DNA of 64,000 bases from Carex sylvatica (GCA_964058845.1 CAXKVR010000287.1:1-64000), one strand, 5' to 3'. Numbered from the stretch's first letter, positions 1-13,317 are shown. Made by a program: numbers and translations. Notes: generated from the letters alone by a model not told the origin.

Positions 1-3000
1 ATCACGGAGCATATTCAAGGCATCTTTCAGAGGGTCAATATGAGCAACATCTCTAATCCATATGTTTTGCACACACCCCCTTAAAGTCTCCGACTCTGTA
101 ATGTAAGTATGAAACTGCTTCACGACATTTACATCCATATCTGAACCAGTAGCACTCTGTAATTACATTCCAAAAGGAATTATCAATCAATAGTTAAAGA
201 AAGCTCGTAAACAAAATTAATTATTGGATGGACAAAGAAGAAAAGGAGCTCACAAAAGTTGGTCCTTGGCAAGAATTGAGAATAATATAATTGAGGACCC
301 TCTCCTCTAGAATGCTGAAAATTTTACCAGCGCCGGAATGAAACGAGAGATCTTGGCAGGTGATGTCCAGTGAGATACCATGATTTTTTACTGTCACCTT
401 ATGGTGCTTTTTGAGCATGTGCACCAGGTAATAGCCAACCATGTTTTTATTACTACCATTGTTGTTGCTGCTATGACCCAGGCCACTAGCAAGTAGCCTT
501 TGAGGTCTTTCTAAACTGGAGAAATCACTGGAGAAGAATGAACTACAGATGTCAGGTAGGCTAAGTAATGTGCTGGCCTGACCATCATCTGTCCAGCAAT
601 TACACATTGCTGATCCATCATCTTTGCAAATAAAATAAAATGTCACACAAATGCACATTAAGTAAATCAGAAGTGACAAAGAAGTAATCTAACAATTTAG
701 ATTCCTTGACCTGATATTACATCTTACCTAAGACAAATCCAGCTAGTGGAATCTTGTATGACGGAACACTCCCACTGGAACAACTTTCCAGCACCAACAC
801 ATTCAGAGTCAAAACCTGTCATCATCAACTGAATTATTAACTACTAGAGCACAAAGAATATTTTCAATCTATATTTGGAATTTGTGCAAATTAGAAAATA
901 TATACCCTGAAGTGGAACCTGGTAACTTTTGAATCTACATTGTGAAAATCAGAGAACAATCCCAATGCAGGAATATTACATAATGATTCAATTAAATCAA
1001 CCCTGATCATTTGCTGGTTTGGTTCTATATTTGTTTTGACTTCTCTAACTGAGTTAATTTCAATGTAAGTCGCTGGTGTCAGCAGCAATTTCCCCTCTCT
1101 GTTTGAAGAGCTGAAAATGAACAGATAAAAAGTATATTAAATGTGATACTTTGTCACAAACGCATAAATTATCAAACAATAAGAGCAATAATTAATAAAT
1201 GAAACAAAGCATGCATTTAATAAGAAAACAAATCAAATCAATGACAACAGAACAGTGTATCCTTCCAAGAACTAGCCCAGGATGTGATTATATGAAGCTT
1301 TCAAGTTTTGGACAATAATGGCATGGAATAAGCTATATGTACAAACACTGACAAAGGAAAAAAGGAAATAGAAATGCTAACCATGTCAACAGGAGTCGAT
1401 GAAATGTTGCATTTGCACCAGTACCCATTCCAACAGGATATAGCTTCCTGCTCAGGTTACCTCTAATGATCACCTACAAAGGAACAATTGACTCAAAACA
1501 CACAAAAGAAAACGAGGTAAAAAAAGGAAAAAGCAGCTATATAGTAGAAAAACAAATAATACCATCTGATAGTCATCTGCTAAATGAATGCAAATATTAT
1601 TTCCGCTTTGATTAGAGTTTCCAGGAGAGTTGGCCACAAAAAATTCAGAATCACAATCGCTAACATGAAAAGCATCTATTTTTCCACAAACTGATATAAG
1701 TTCACCTTGAGCCAGTCTCTCTCCTTCCAGGTCTCTAGAGCCATAAACTATCCTACTTTGATGAAACATAAGTTGCATGCAAGATGACACACTCAACACT
1801 TGATTTGGAGGAAGAAGCTTGGTAATTCCTTGTGACACAGATTTTAAATCCACAATTTCATGGAGCTCACTCAGAGATTTTAAGAGCACAAGTTCATCCA
1901 AGGAAGTTCCAGAAGGTTCCCTCTGATGTATATCATCAGAGAGTGAAAGAGACAGGCTCCGAAAGGTATTTTCGGTAACAATTAAACTTCCACCCTTTTT
2001 TAGACATTTGCACTCTCTGGTTGGACTAAAGCCTTCAAAGCAGTTGAGAAGATAATAGCTGCCAATTCTAAGTAACTGTCAATAGAAAAATATTTACAAA
2101 AAAACAACCCTTTAGTATGGATACCATACTCAAATACTACATTTACTGGTACCAAAGGTACATTAACACCTGGAACAATTATTGAAGAAAAAAGAAATGT
2201 CTGCTTCGATTCAATTGGGCCCTCGAATTTTTTTTGGGTTCAATCAGCCCTTTCCGTCACTGAGATATTAATTTTTCCGTTAGATCTGCTGACATGTCAT
2301 CTAACAGAGATTTAATTGTATGTATCATTAAAATAATAAAAATATAAAAAAAATAACATGAGTATATTCGGAGAAAGAAAAGCAAACCCATCTCAACTTT
2401 CTCTCTCAAAAAGCACGCCTCCCATTGTTCAAATTTGCTTCCACTTTTCTTTTCCAGTGCACTTATAGAATGACAGCTCCAATTGCTTTGCTTTGGTAAG
2501 CTGGCTATCGATTAGTTCAATCAATAAACCCTGCTTCCATTGGTTAAATCAACACAATTAATTTGTAAGCAGCAAGCTCGTTTAGTCTGGTATTAATAAG
2601 TTCATTAAACTAGTTTAGGAGTTTTGTCGCTTTATTTACTGATGATGTTGCATGGAATCTGTCAATTGTAGCTTTATTAACTAGTAAGCTTATTTCGTTG
2701 CTATTTTTAATCATTAGGTTTGTTGATCACAAATTGTCCATACACAACATGTAAATACTTAAGACTAAGCTGAGCACGTCAATTAAGCACTTCATCTCAC
2801 CTACTCAAATACCCATATATGAGCTTTGAAGTGCTAACTTCTTCAATTTGTATCTGCAAGGGCATACTAGCCCCTGAACACAGAATCGACCAAGAAAAAA
2901 AATGCAAGCAGAGAAACCATGGAGTTTATTGTTTTGAAGTATGCCTTTTCTGATTTCTGCCTTTTGACAAGATGAAGGAAAAACAACATAAGAGATAGTA

Positions 3001-6000
3001 CGATCGACCATGGTGGTGGAGCTTGATTTGTGCAAACCTTAAGAGGATTTGGATTTTGACAATTCATTATGATGGAGCAGGATAGAGGGTCTGGAGAGAA
3101 AGAGTAAGTTTTGGGTGAATCTAGGATTTTAATGTAAAGAGAGAGAAGAGATAAGAATAAGTAACAGATAAAGTGGGAGATGAAATTTTTAGACAGGAAG
3201 GGATGGGTCCGTAAAGGGAGAAGCGAAATTATTTTTTTGTTTTGTTTTGTTTCTTTTATAAATAGAGACGAGGTGATATGGATTAGATTATTTTTTTAAT
3301 ATGACACATCATCGGAATTAGAGTATATATGACACGTCAGCAAACTTAACGGAAAATTAACATTTTGTTGAAGGAATGAGCTGATTAAACCAAAAAATCA
3401 TTAAGGGGTTGATTGAACAGAAAAGAAAGTTCAAGGGTTCAATTAAATCAAATCGAATAGTTCAAGAGATTAAAAAAGGACTTCTTTTTTAAGTAAAAGA
3501 CGAGACACGAATACTAATTTAACCTGGTACTTGGAGAAGTTTTCACTTTTGAATTCCAGAAGAATCCTTGTAAGAGATTTTGCATCAACCAAGCAATTCA
3601 AACTATCACCATCAAATTTATTTGAAGTTATTGCTGAAACACCTCTATTTCTGTTGGAAAGAGAACAAGGAGCGAGACATGGTCCCTTTGCAGATGCTTC
3701 ATTGTGATCTCTTCTTGAAACTCTTTTCAAATCCATAGCATCTTGAAAACCATTTTCAAGTTGGATAAGTTCACCATTTTCAGAGAGCTTGAATTTGCAA
3801 GGGAAGATCAAAGCCTCGGCAAAGAAACTTGAACATCTCGACATGGTTGGATTGATTGAAAACTGTATGCAATGCAAATCAAATGAATGTCTGATTAATA
3901 AAGATATACCCCAAAATGCCCATAATGACCTTCCTTTTCAACTCTTATCTCTCACCATATATGAGCAGCAATTCTAGCAAATATAATTAACACGAAAAAC
4001 AAACTTAAACTAATGAGTCTTACATTATTGGTCAAAGGGAACTTGTGAGAAATGACAAGAAGGTGAGCACCATGGTTAGCACTATGAAGCAGATTGGAGG
4101 GTACATGAGATGGAGAAGTAAGACATACTGAGTTCTTCAAATAGAACTGAACATAGAGCACAAGGCCATGTATCTTCTTTCTATAGGTGTGGCGTTTAAA
4201 TATAGCACTACATGATAGTGGCTCGCCAAAGTCATAGACTGAAGTGTCTGTTTCAATTCTGAAGCCTTCTAATACAACTTTGTAATCTCTCACCTGATGA
4301 AGAATAGAATTATTATTAAACAAAAGGGAAAAGATATACACAGATGACAATTAAGGGTACAGCATGATGCTACAAATTATCTGAAAAGAAGTAGAATATA
4401 TTAGAAAATTAAAATTAAGCCACCTCATAGATGGTTTGAACATTGACATCAGATGGTAGATCTGGAATTACAACGTCTACTTCTCCAGTTGCATCAACCA
4501 ATAACAACCTCCCAGAAGAAGAATGTGTCTGAATTTGGGGGAGAAAAAAAAAACAGAAACAAAGACAAAGAACGAGTAATTATCAATTCCAAAAGCATTT
4601 GCAATTCATTGTTGATTATAAAAGAGAAAGTACAGTGAAAACTGAGAACAACAATGCTAAAGAGCTCAACTGAAAAGAACATTGAATTGAAACAATTGCC
4701 AAAAAAGATGATCCAAGTTGTATAATATGATTCCAAGCTATAGCATATAAAGAAACCAACCCGGATATTTCCCATTAGGATACACCCAAAATCGTCACTT
4801 GGTATTATCCTTCTAATAAAGCCGGGATATGATATGCCACCACATGTATTATTGTAACAGATATCAGAATTTTCACTCATTTCAGATTGAATAGCAATCC
4901 ATAATTCTTCACATTTCCCCACAAAGTTAGACAGTGGCACTACCTAACAATATGTAAAGAAGAATTGATTAGCTTGAAAGAGTTAAATTCAGATACATGC
5001 TCTAATAACAGGCAGATTTGATGTTTCTTACCAATTTGCACATTGCCTGATCTTGTCCAGTGCTGTATGTGCACTCATCATGGTTAGAAAATGTCCTGAA
5101 CATGCTGTTCTGTTAAAAGAATAACAATTTTCAAAATTATTATAATAAAAAGAAATTAAGATTAAAGGAGGGTTCATGTGCCAAAAGTTGCCGCAATTCA
5201 CCTTCTCCATTAAATTTCATAATTAGGCTAATGTACTAATTTTAGCATATTGGGTAACGGGTCAAATTATGTTTTTTCATCCCCGAACAGTCAACCTAAG
5301 CGACTCAATATAATCTGTATATCAAAATCTTGTAGAATACCAAATTTTACTATTTTTATAATTCTCTTATTATATTTTATTTTTGAAAGATGACCCCAAA
5401 TAATAAAAGATAAAAATGCTTGCATATCTAATAAGGCCGTCTTTCAAAAATCCAAAAAGATAGTAAATTTTGTTATTCTGCAAGAATTTGATATGTTGAT
5501 TAGATTGGACGGCTAGTCAACCGTTCCGACATGAATAAACATGATCGACTCATTAGCATATAGACCAATATGTTAACATTGGTACATTAGCCTAACTCCT
5601 TGTTCTTCTTCATAAGTGATGCATCCACAATAATTATTTGAGTTTGTTTCACACAAGATAAAGAGTACATAAAAACAACGGACTAAGTTAACTGTAATGA
5701 AAGATCTTCTGTAATCATTTTTTGGCATCTTGATCTTTGTATAAAATGAACTCAAAAAATCATAAAATGCTAGCAAGATCGACAGTTTGGATTCATGGTT
5801 TGGACTTTGTATTTTGAAATATCAAAGAAAATGAGAGGTTGAGGCACTGATATCAACCCTGAATAGAATAATGAAAGATCTATTTAAACTCACATGAGGA
5901 TGAAAGACATCTGGAGGCAAAGATCGACTAATATATGTTTGGACCAGTCCTGCACTCTGTTAAGACCTTATGGTGACATATTATGAGCTAATATTCTTCA

Positions 6001-7616
6001 AATCATCAAACAAACTGAAACGCCTGGAAATCTAGTTAACAAATTAATTTTTAATGCTCAAAGAGACAATTACATTGTTTGATCCCAGAAATTCCTTGTC
6101 AGGTAGAACTGTTCTGAATTTAGACTTGAAGCATGACACCGTAAGAAGGACCCTGAAAACTAAAGAAACAAATAAATAACCAAATAATAATGAATTCAGG
6201 CCATATGGAATCAACCATCTTGAAGAGTATTACCAAAATTTAGTGGATAACTTCAGAGATTCAACAAAATTTCCCAGAACACTCTTCTCTTCATTTTTCA
6301 CAAATACCCTACAAAATTTGAGAGTAACAATGCGAATAAATCATTAATCTTACTTAACAAGATCCCAACTTTGTGAAAAGGTACGACTTACTTTGTATCA
6401 GAAAATGCAAATGAGTCGATGTGCAATCTAGTCATAACACAAGTACCAAGAATAATAACCTTTGCCCATGCAAAATTAGCACGCACCACATGAAAGTCTC
6501 TGACAGATACCTAGAAGCCATTAGAAAATAATCAAACATCAGCAATAAAAATCACGAAGTTTTCATGTTAAAAGAGATCGAGGTAGAGTTCAAAGACAGA
6601 ATACATACAATAGCACCAATCCTGAGAGAATGGTGTGGTACAAGAAGTGTATCATGAATCAACAGCCAAACCTTCTTATCCAATTCAACTACCACGCCAT
6701 GCAAATAAATTCCAGTGACAATTCCTTTATAGGCTCCTCGAGAACGGTGCTTAGTAGGTAAATCACTCACAATGGAAGCACCTAATGAAACTTTGGTTTT
6801 AATTGTTGATACCAACATGATGTGTGATTCATTCCCCACTACTACCATTCTTTTTTTCAATCCTGAAAGGTACATTACCTTTCCAACAAGCTTAGCAAAA
6901 ACAGGCCGCCATTTATGAGTAGGTTTGATAAAATAGACAACTTTTGACTCAGTAAACTGATGCAAGACACTCTTTTCATTGAAACGCCTTTTAGCACAGC
7001 TGTCACACAAACAAGTGAGAATTTCAGCAAGAAATCCAACAGAATCCCCCATCTCACCAGTTTTACCATTTTCAATAGGAAGAGTGAAAGTAAGGCTAAC
7101 TGATTTAACCACACCAAATGCCGAAGAACTGGCTTTCACACCAGAATCTTGAGCCAATTTAAGTGGGAGAGAAAAAGCCCGGCAAGGATCTGTATCCAGG
7201 CAAGGAAAATTCCATTGGATAATTTCTAACACTCCTTGACTGTCGCATTGCTTGATTGGAAGATAATTCCAAGCCATTACATGAATCTCTCGGCCAAGTA
7301 TACCCGAATCAAAATCGACAATGTAGCAACAGATTGTTGAAGAAGAATCAGAGAAAGAGAGGCAGTGGTTGAGGCAGGAGCTGGTGGGGTGATCGGACAG
7401 TTCAGAAGAGAAATTGACAGTGCCAACGAGGAGCACTGGGAAAGAAATTGGGTTAAAGGTTTTGCGGCTTGGGTTTGGGTTCGAGAGTAGAGTTTTATCG
7501 AGTTTGATCCGTTTGAGAGGTCGAGAGGAGGAAGGTTGGAGTGAGGCAGCGCCATTGACGGGACAGGCGAGGCGTAAAAGGTCGGATACAGAGATATTTC
7601 TTAGGGTTTCCCCCAT
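1..7616 (-). CDS. CTC1: CTC1, CST telomere-capping complex subunit (5' sixteen exons; 3' end outside window)
   Basis: CTC1 binds single-stranded telomeric DNA with STN1 and TEN1 and recruits polymerase alpha-primase; it acts in the nucleus. The start is the ATG at 7616. I joined exons 6609-7616, 6392-6510, 6234-6308, 6074-6152, 5894-5956, 5032-5109, 4761-4943, 4424-4528, 4024-4293, 3524-3862, 1563-2075, 1382-1473, 906-1110, 728-815, 254-621 and 1-156. All have AG/GT borders and compatible phases and give about 1247 codons with no stop. Plant CTC1 is roughly 1270 residues, so only the last part is missing. Supporting segments are the OB-fold-like strand run RLLLVDATGEVDVVIPDLP (exon 8), FHVVRANFAWAKVIILG (exon 2) and a CLCDSC cluster near residue 205. 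Identity is recalled from the plant family, not searched. Exon 7 uses the weak donor GTTGG. The promoter side is interrupted by a hAT element 152 bp upstream. Confidence 0.85.
2200..3465. mobile_element. Long-inverted-repeat element in CTC1 intron 10 (MULE-like, non-autonomous)
   Basis: Intron 10 of CTC1 (2076-3523) is mostly one insertion. Its left end (about 2205-2310) and the reverse complement of its right end (about 3300-3460) match with small gaps: both read TTCGATT, then CAATTG or TTAATTG, then a purine/C-rich block, TTCAATCA, a run to TTAATTTTTCCGTTA or similar, and GCTGACRTGTCAT. The inside has no credible transposase. I could not fix a target duplication, so the class (Mutator-like) is inferred from the ~100-bp inverted repeats. 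Confidence 0.6.
5226..5592. mobile_element. Foldback MITE in CTC1 intron 5
   Basis: The 367-bp element begins GGCTAATGTACTAAT and ends with the near-complement ATTGGTACATTAGCC, flanked by TA on both sides (5224-5225, 5593-5594). The inverted match runs inwards for about 130 bp, including TATCAAAATCTTG against TATCAAATTCTTG. A TA duplication fits Stowaway/Tc1-mariner MITEs, but the tips are not the usual Stowaway consensus, so the family is uncertain. Confidence 0.65.
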
Positions 7617-7768
7617 GGTGTGATAGAGTGGATTTTGGAGAAGCCAAATGACTAGGGTTTAATTGATAGGAGGAGAAGAGGCGGGAATGGAACCGGACAG
7701 TTTTCCCTGAAAAACGGAGACAGCTTCCTTCCAAAGCTTCGCGCAGTTTTTGTCATCGTACATCAAGT
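7617..7768 (-). promoter_or_regulatory. Remaining 5' leader / proximal promoter of CTC1
   Basis: Only 152 bp lie between the CTC1 start codon and the left end of the hAT element. No convincing TATA box is visible. The segment is pyrimidine-rich on the transcribed strand, as plant leaders often are. Transcription must start here or inside the hAT subterminal region. Confidence 0.4.
7761..7768. repeat. hAT target-site duplication, left copy
   Basis: CATCAAGT directly before the left tip of the hAT element; the partner at 14000-14007 is CATCAAGA. Eight bases is the hallmark length for hAT elements. Confidence 0.85.
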
Positions 7769-7779
7769 CAGAGGTTTGC

Positions 7780-7967
7780 TCTCGGACCGGGTTCGGGCGG
7801 ACCGGGCATACCCGGGGTCGGGTACGGGTATGTCGGGTATACGGGTATCTCGGGTCGGGTATACTCGGGTATATTTTTCAAAACCCGTACTCTATCCGAG
7901 TTATATCCGTGCCCATAGTACCCGGCATGGGTAGGGCGGTCCGGGTATGCTACCTGGTCCGATCCGG
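7780..7967. repeat. Left subterminal CGGGT repeat zone of the hAT element
   Basis: Dense copies of CGGGTA, ACGGGT and TCGGGT and their complements ACCCG and TACCCG, directly inside the left tip and mirrored at the right end. Such clusters normally bind hAT transposase; here that is inference. Confidence 0.75.
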
Positions 7968-8260
7968 TTTTTTTTTTTTTTTTTCCCTGTTTTTTTTTCT
8001 GGTTTTTCTCTGGATTTTTTGTCTGCTTTTTTTTCGGTTTTTTTTGTCCTTTTTTTTCGGTTTTTTTTTTCTTTTTTTTTATGTTTTTTTTCTGTTTTTT
8101 TTTCTGTTTTTTTTTTTCTGTTTTTTTTTCTGTTTTTTTTTTCTGTTTTTTTTTTCTGGTTTTTTTTTCTGGTTTTTTTTTCTGTTTTTTTTCTGTTTTT
8201 TTTAATGCTTTTTTAATGCTTTTTTTTCTGTTTTTTTTTTCTGTTTTTTTTTTTTCTTTT
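7968..8260. repeat. T-tract array with TTTTTTTCTG unit
   Basis: About 290 bp of T runs of 7-16 bases punctuated by CTG, CGG or CTGG. Its complement (CAGAAAAAA) is the same motif that fills 11490-13130 on the plus strand, so the two arrays are inverted around the transposase gene. Confidence 0.85.
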
Positions 8261-8873
8261 TTACGGTGTTGTACGAATATTATTACGTGTTTATAATTCG
8301 ACTTTTAAAATCAAAATAGTTAAATATCAAATAGTGTATATAAATAAATAAAATTTGTAACTTATATATAAAAAATATTCATGCGAAAATTTGTATATTT
8401 ATTCGGCTAAATACAAATGTATTTATTTATTTCTTTACACCAGTCATTTTATTTTATTTTCAAATTTTCATTCTAATTATATAGTTTCATAATTTATTTA
8501 TATCTATAATATATTTTATAAACGTTCATTTATTTTTAATAGGTTACATAAAATATAAATCAAAAATATAATTAAATCTTTTACTTTAAAAGAATAAAAT
8601 AAAAATAAAAATTTTCTTAAATCAATTACTTTAAAATAATTATGAATAATTTTAAAATAATAGATTAAAAAATAAAAGTTACCGTCCTCCTTAATTCCGG
8701 GCTTGGGACCGGCTATGTAAAATAACATAGGCGGAGTTCTAACTTTTTTTTTGTTAGTAATTCTTCTTTAAAATAGATAAATTAAAAACTAATTGAAATG
8801 TTTAGAAATTTATAATTTAAAAAATAACCATAAAGATTAAAAGAGGTTAGAAATTTATACCGACACTATCTAT
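8261..8873. other. AT-rich 3' flank of the transposase gene
   Basis: Very AT-rich DNA inside the hAT element, between the T-tract array and the transposase stop codon. It probably holds the 3'-UTR and polyadenylation region. I see no gene. Confidence 0.5.
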
Positions 8874-11392
8874 TTAGTAGTTTTGATTCATATACCATTG
8901 TTCGCTCTCTTCGGCACCGTCGGAATCCGAATTAGCCTCACGTCGCGCCTCGGTACCGCTTTCTTCAGTGTCGGCTTCAGATGATGATGGTTGTTGAGGC
9001 ACATGTTGCGTACGCTCTTCAGCAGCAATCCAATCCTTCAAGTACACAAGTCTCTCAAAAACATGTGCACCCAACTTACTTCGTTTATCGGAGAGGATCC
9101 TGTTCGCCGAACTGAAACAACTTTCAGAAGGGACGGTTGATACGGGCACAGCAAATACATCGCGGGCCATCATAGCCAGCGTTGGCAAGGAACTTTGATG
9201 CCTCCTCCACCATGCCATCACGTCAAGTCCTTCTTCACTTTCATTAATCATCGATATATAGCCCAATAACTCGTTTGCGGATGTGTGCGGTTGGCTCTCC
9301 GACTGAAAATCTGCTAATAATCCACCACTGCTAGTGCTCTTACTAGTGGAACTATTTAACAATTAAAAAAATTAGTGGACAAATAATGTAGATATTATAA
9401 ATAATAAAGATTGAAAACACATGTATATTTATATTCATACCTAGTGGCGGGACGGGACGAAGCTGGGTTTCGGTTGTCACTCATTCTTGAGTGGTATATG
9501 TTAAACATCTCATCGAACTTCGAATTCACGTAAGCCTCCACCCCGGTTGAATCTAAATGTAAATTCTGTTTGTACCTCTCAACTACTTTGATCGTGTAAA
9601 ACTTCTTGTATGCCGGGTGGAGGCAGTTTGCGATAATGGCTAGGAGAGGTACATCTTCCCAATATTTTAGAAATTTTTGTTTCATGGCATCTACAATTGG
9701 CGTGAGAGATGCATCATAGATTTCAGATTGTTCTAATTCGCAATACATCTTGGAGATTTCATAGAGATGTCTCAGCAACTCAAACGACGTCGGTGAGTAC
9801 GAGCATGATAGTTGAACTGTTGCAGTAAAAAAGATTCCAAGGAATTTGCTAAGCCTTTGCAGTTTATCCCATTCTTCGTCAATGAGTTCGAATTGCAATG
9901 CCTCGGGGTTGGAGCTTCTCAAAAACTCACCTATGACAGCTTTGTAGGGAAGGCATCGGTTCAACAACCTATATGTTGAGTTCCAACGGGTATCTATATC
10001 CCAAGGTACCTTCAACTTGCTCAATCTATAGGTGACGCATAATGCAGCAAACTGTTGTTTTCTTTCTTGGTTTGAAACAATGTGGTTGAGGGCATTCTTA
10101 AATTTAATTATCAATAGTTTTACGGCTTCTGTTTTTAGACCCGCCTTCACGACGAGGTTAAGAACGTGGCAAGCACACTTTTGGTGAAACATTTCACTAT
10201 TCATGATCGGGTTTAGTGACCGTTTAAAAATCTCAATGGAAGCAATGTTGTTGCTAGCATTATCGAAGGATATAGAAAAAACCTTGTTACCCAAATTCCT
10301 CTTAAGGTTATACTCTTCTAAAACCTCAATAATGGATTTGAAAATTACAGTTGCAGTGTGGGGGGAATTCAAAACTTGAAAACTTAATATTCTTTTTTGT
10401 AATACCCAATGATCATCGATCCAATGGCCGGTAATACAAGAGTACCCAATGCCATGTTTACCGGCAGTCCATATGTCGGAGGTAATTGACACCTTATTGT
10501 TTTGGTATGCAAATAGAGCTTTAAGGTCATTTTTGGTGGAGGTAAACTGGTTTTTTATTTCACTAACTATTTTTCTATGATGGATCATCTTGTACATTGG
10601 TTGACCTAACCCTCGAATGCATAACCGGGCAAAACTCATGCAACCACCCATACTTATTGGTTGTTCTTTATGGGTAATGTACCGGGCCAATTCACTAAGC
10701 ATTTTTGATTCATCGAATTTTGGATTTGTTCTGGTACCATCCGCGTTTATAAGGGTTTGGATTTGTCCCGGTTCAGAATTTTCAGATGGAAACTCACCCT
10801 TTTTTTCGTGCGTCTCGGCATGTCTCTTAAAAGTACTCAAACCACTACTTTGTTTATACTCAAAAGTTTTTCGGCAAGTTTTTACCTTACATTGTCCAAA
10901 AGCCATAATGTTGTTACTCCCTCTGGTAATTTTGTAATATTTCGCCCACGGTTGATTGTATTCGGGGGGAGGTCCTTTAGTCTTCTATCCTGCTGGTTTT
11001 TGCGGCGGATCACTTGTCGAAGGAGGGACAACTTCTTCTTGAATTTCAGGTTCACCTGTCGAAGGTGTACCTCCTACAGGAGCAGTGTCAGTGAATTGAC
11101 TCGATGCTACAGAAGAAGAGCCAATGCCTCCATATGTATACTGTGGTGTTGGTTGAAATGTTTCTTGTGGAATGTATACATTTTGATCGTTTGAAGTATA
11201 ATACGGTGCATTCATTTGTGAGGGTTGTTGATAATTCAAATCTAGTATTTAGTCCCTTCTTTGATAATTTGGTGGATAATTAGGTGGTGCAATTTGGGAG
11301 GAACTTTGTGGATAATTTGGAATTGACGGGCTAAAAAACTCGGCCGACATTCTCGCGATGTCCTCTTGCACGGAATCACGAAGAGATGACAT
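8874..11392 (-). pseudogene. hAT transposase (BED zinc finger, RNase H-like core, dimerisation domain), two in-frame stops
   Basis: The enzyme would cut and paste the surrounding element. Exon A is 9441-11392 and exon B 8874-9351; the 89-bp intron (9352-9440) has GT..AG ends and the frame is kept (codon AG|T). The reading frame from the ATG at 11392 spans 809 positions, typical of full-length plant hAT transposases, but contains TAA at 11249-11251 and TAG at 10985-10987. Downstream it is open. The BED finger lies near residues 145-195 (WAKYYKITRGSNNI, then a C..C and HAETH pattern). The catalytic core shows SDIWTAGKHGIGYSCITGHW, SFDNASNN and DIDTRWNSTY. The C terminus has DVMAWWRRHQ and PSESCFSSANRILSDKRSKL, the hAT dimerisation signature. 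Translation restarting at the ATG at 10904-10906 would lose part of the BED domain. Confidence 0.9.
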
Positions 11393-11401
11393 TTATTAAA
11401 C

Positions 11402-13317
11402 CTATTCAAAATAATAAATGTAAATTACTTGACATATTAAAAAAAATATGTAACCTTTTTATTTCACCTATTCAAAATAATTCTAACATACATTGAAAAT
11501 AAAAAAACAGAAATAAAAAAACAGAAATAAAAAAACAGAAATAAAAAAACAGAAATAAAAAAACAGAAAATAAAAAACAGAAAATAAAAAACAGAAATTA
11601 AACTAACCTATTTTAAAAGACCTATGAAAAATAAATCTAACCTATTCAAAACAAATATAATCACTTCACATATTCAAATCTATAAAACTAACCTATTTTA
11701 AAAAACAGAAAATAAAAAACAGAAATTAAACTAACCTATTTTAAAAGACCTATGAAAAATAAATCTAACCTATTCAAAACAAATATAATCACTCCACATA
11801 TTCAAATCTATAAAACTAACCTATTTTAAAAAACAGAAAATTAAAAAACAGAAATAAAAAAACAGAAAATAAAAAACAGAAATTAAACTAACCTATTTTA
11901 AAAGACCTATGAAAAATAAATCTAACCTATTCAAAACAAATATAATCACTCCACATATTCAAATCTATAAAACTAACCTATTTTAAAAAACAGAAAATAA
12001 AAAACAGAAATAAAAAAACAGAAAATAAAAAACAGAAAATAAAAAACAGAAATTAAACTAACCTATTTTAAAAGACCTATGAAAAATAAATCTAACCTAT
12101 TCAAAACAAATATAATCACTTCACATATTCAAATCTATAAAACTAACCTATTTTAAAAAACAGAAAATTAAAAACAGAAAATAAAAAACAGAAATTAAAC
12201 TAACATATTTTAAAAGACCTATTAAAAATAAATCCGAATTTTGAAAAATAAATCTAATCTATTCAAAACAAATATAACCACTCCACATATTCAAATCTAT
12301 AAAACTAACCTATTTTAAAAAACCTATTAAAATTAAATCCGAATTTTGAAAAATAAATCTAACCTATTCAAAACAAATATAATCACTCCACATATTCAAA
12401 TCTATAAAACTAACCTATTTTAAAAAACAGAAAATAAAAAACAGAAATAAAAAAACAGAAAATTAAAAACAGAAATAAAAAAAACAGAAAATGAAAAACA
12501 GAAAATAAAAAACAGAAATTAAACTAACCTATTTTAAAAGACCTATTAAAAATAAATCCGAATTTTGAAAAATAAATCTAATCTATTCAAAACAAATATA
12601 ACCACTCCACATATTCAAGTCTATAAAACTAACCTATTTTAAAAAACCTATTAAAATTAAATCCGAATTTTGAAAAATAAATCTAACCTATTCAAAACAA
12701 ATATAATCATTTCACATATTCAAATCTATAAAACTAACCTATTTTAAAAAACAGAAAATAAAAAACAGAAATAAAAAAACAGAAATTAAACTAACCTATT
12801 TTAAAAAACCTATTAAAAATAAATCCGAATTTTGAAAAATAAATCTAATCTATTCAAAACAAATATAATCACTCCACATATTCAAATCTATAAAACTAAC
12901 CTATTTTAAAAGACCTATTAAAATTAAATCCGAATTTTAAAAAATAAATCTAACCTATTCAAAACAAATATAATCACTTCACATATTCAAATCTATAAAA
13001 CTAACCTATTTTAAAAAACAGAAAATTAAAAAACAGAAATTAAAAAACAGAAATTAAAAAACAGAATTTAAAAAACAGAAATTAAAAAACAGAATTTCAA
13101 AAACAGAAATTAAAAAGAAATATAATTATTTGACATATTCAAATCTAACATAAACTAAATAAATCTAACATATTCAATAAATCTAACAAATCTAATTACT
13201 TAATAAATTTAACAAACCTAACAAATGACAAATCTAATTACTTAATATTCAATAAATTAAGCATAAACTAAATGTACTCTACAAAAATAAATTAATCTAA
13301 AATGAAATAAATGTTAC
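11402..13317 (-). other. 5'-UTR intron of the hAT transposase gene
   Basis: A donor (AAG|GTAACA, at 13316-13317) and an acceptor (TTTGAATAG|G, at 11402-11403) bracket 1.9 kb without coding sequence. Exon 1 would be the CT-rich stretch downstream of the TATA-like box, ending at 13318; the start codon lies 9 bases into the next exon. The intron is inferred from these signals only. Confidence 0.6.
11490..13130. repeat. Complex minisatellite: CAGAAA(T)AAAAAA tracts plus a ~100-210-bp higher-order unit
   Basis: About ten copies of a block containing CATATTCAAATCTATAAAAC followed by TAACCTATTTTAAAA, beginning near 11666, 11797, 11951, 12121, 12285, 12398, 12608, 12712, 12876 and 12977. They are separated by variable numbers of AAAAACAGAAAT units. 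Irregular spacing shows repeated unequal exchange or replication slippage. Confidence 0.9.

Noticed and set aside
7750..8296. Phe-rich open frames on the plus strand
   Set aside because: They are translations of the T-tract array and CGGGT repeats, with no protein signature.
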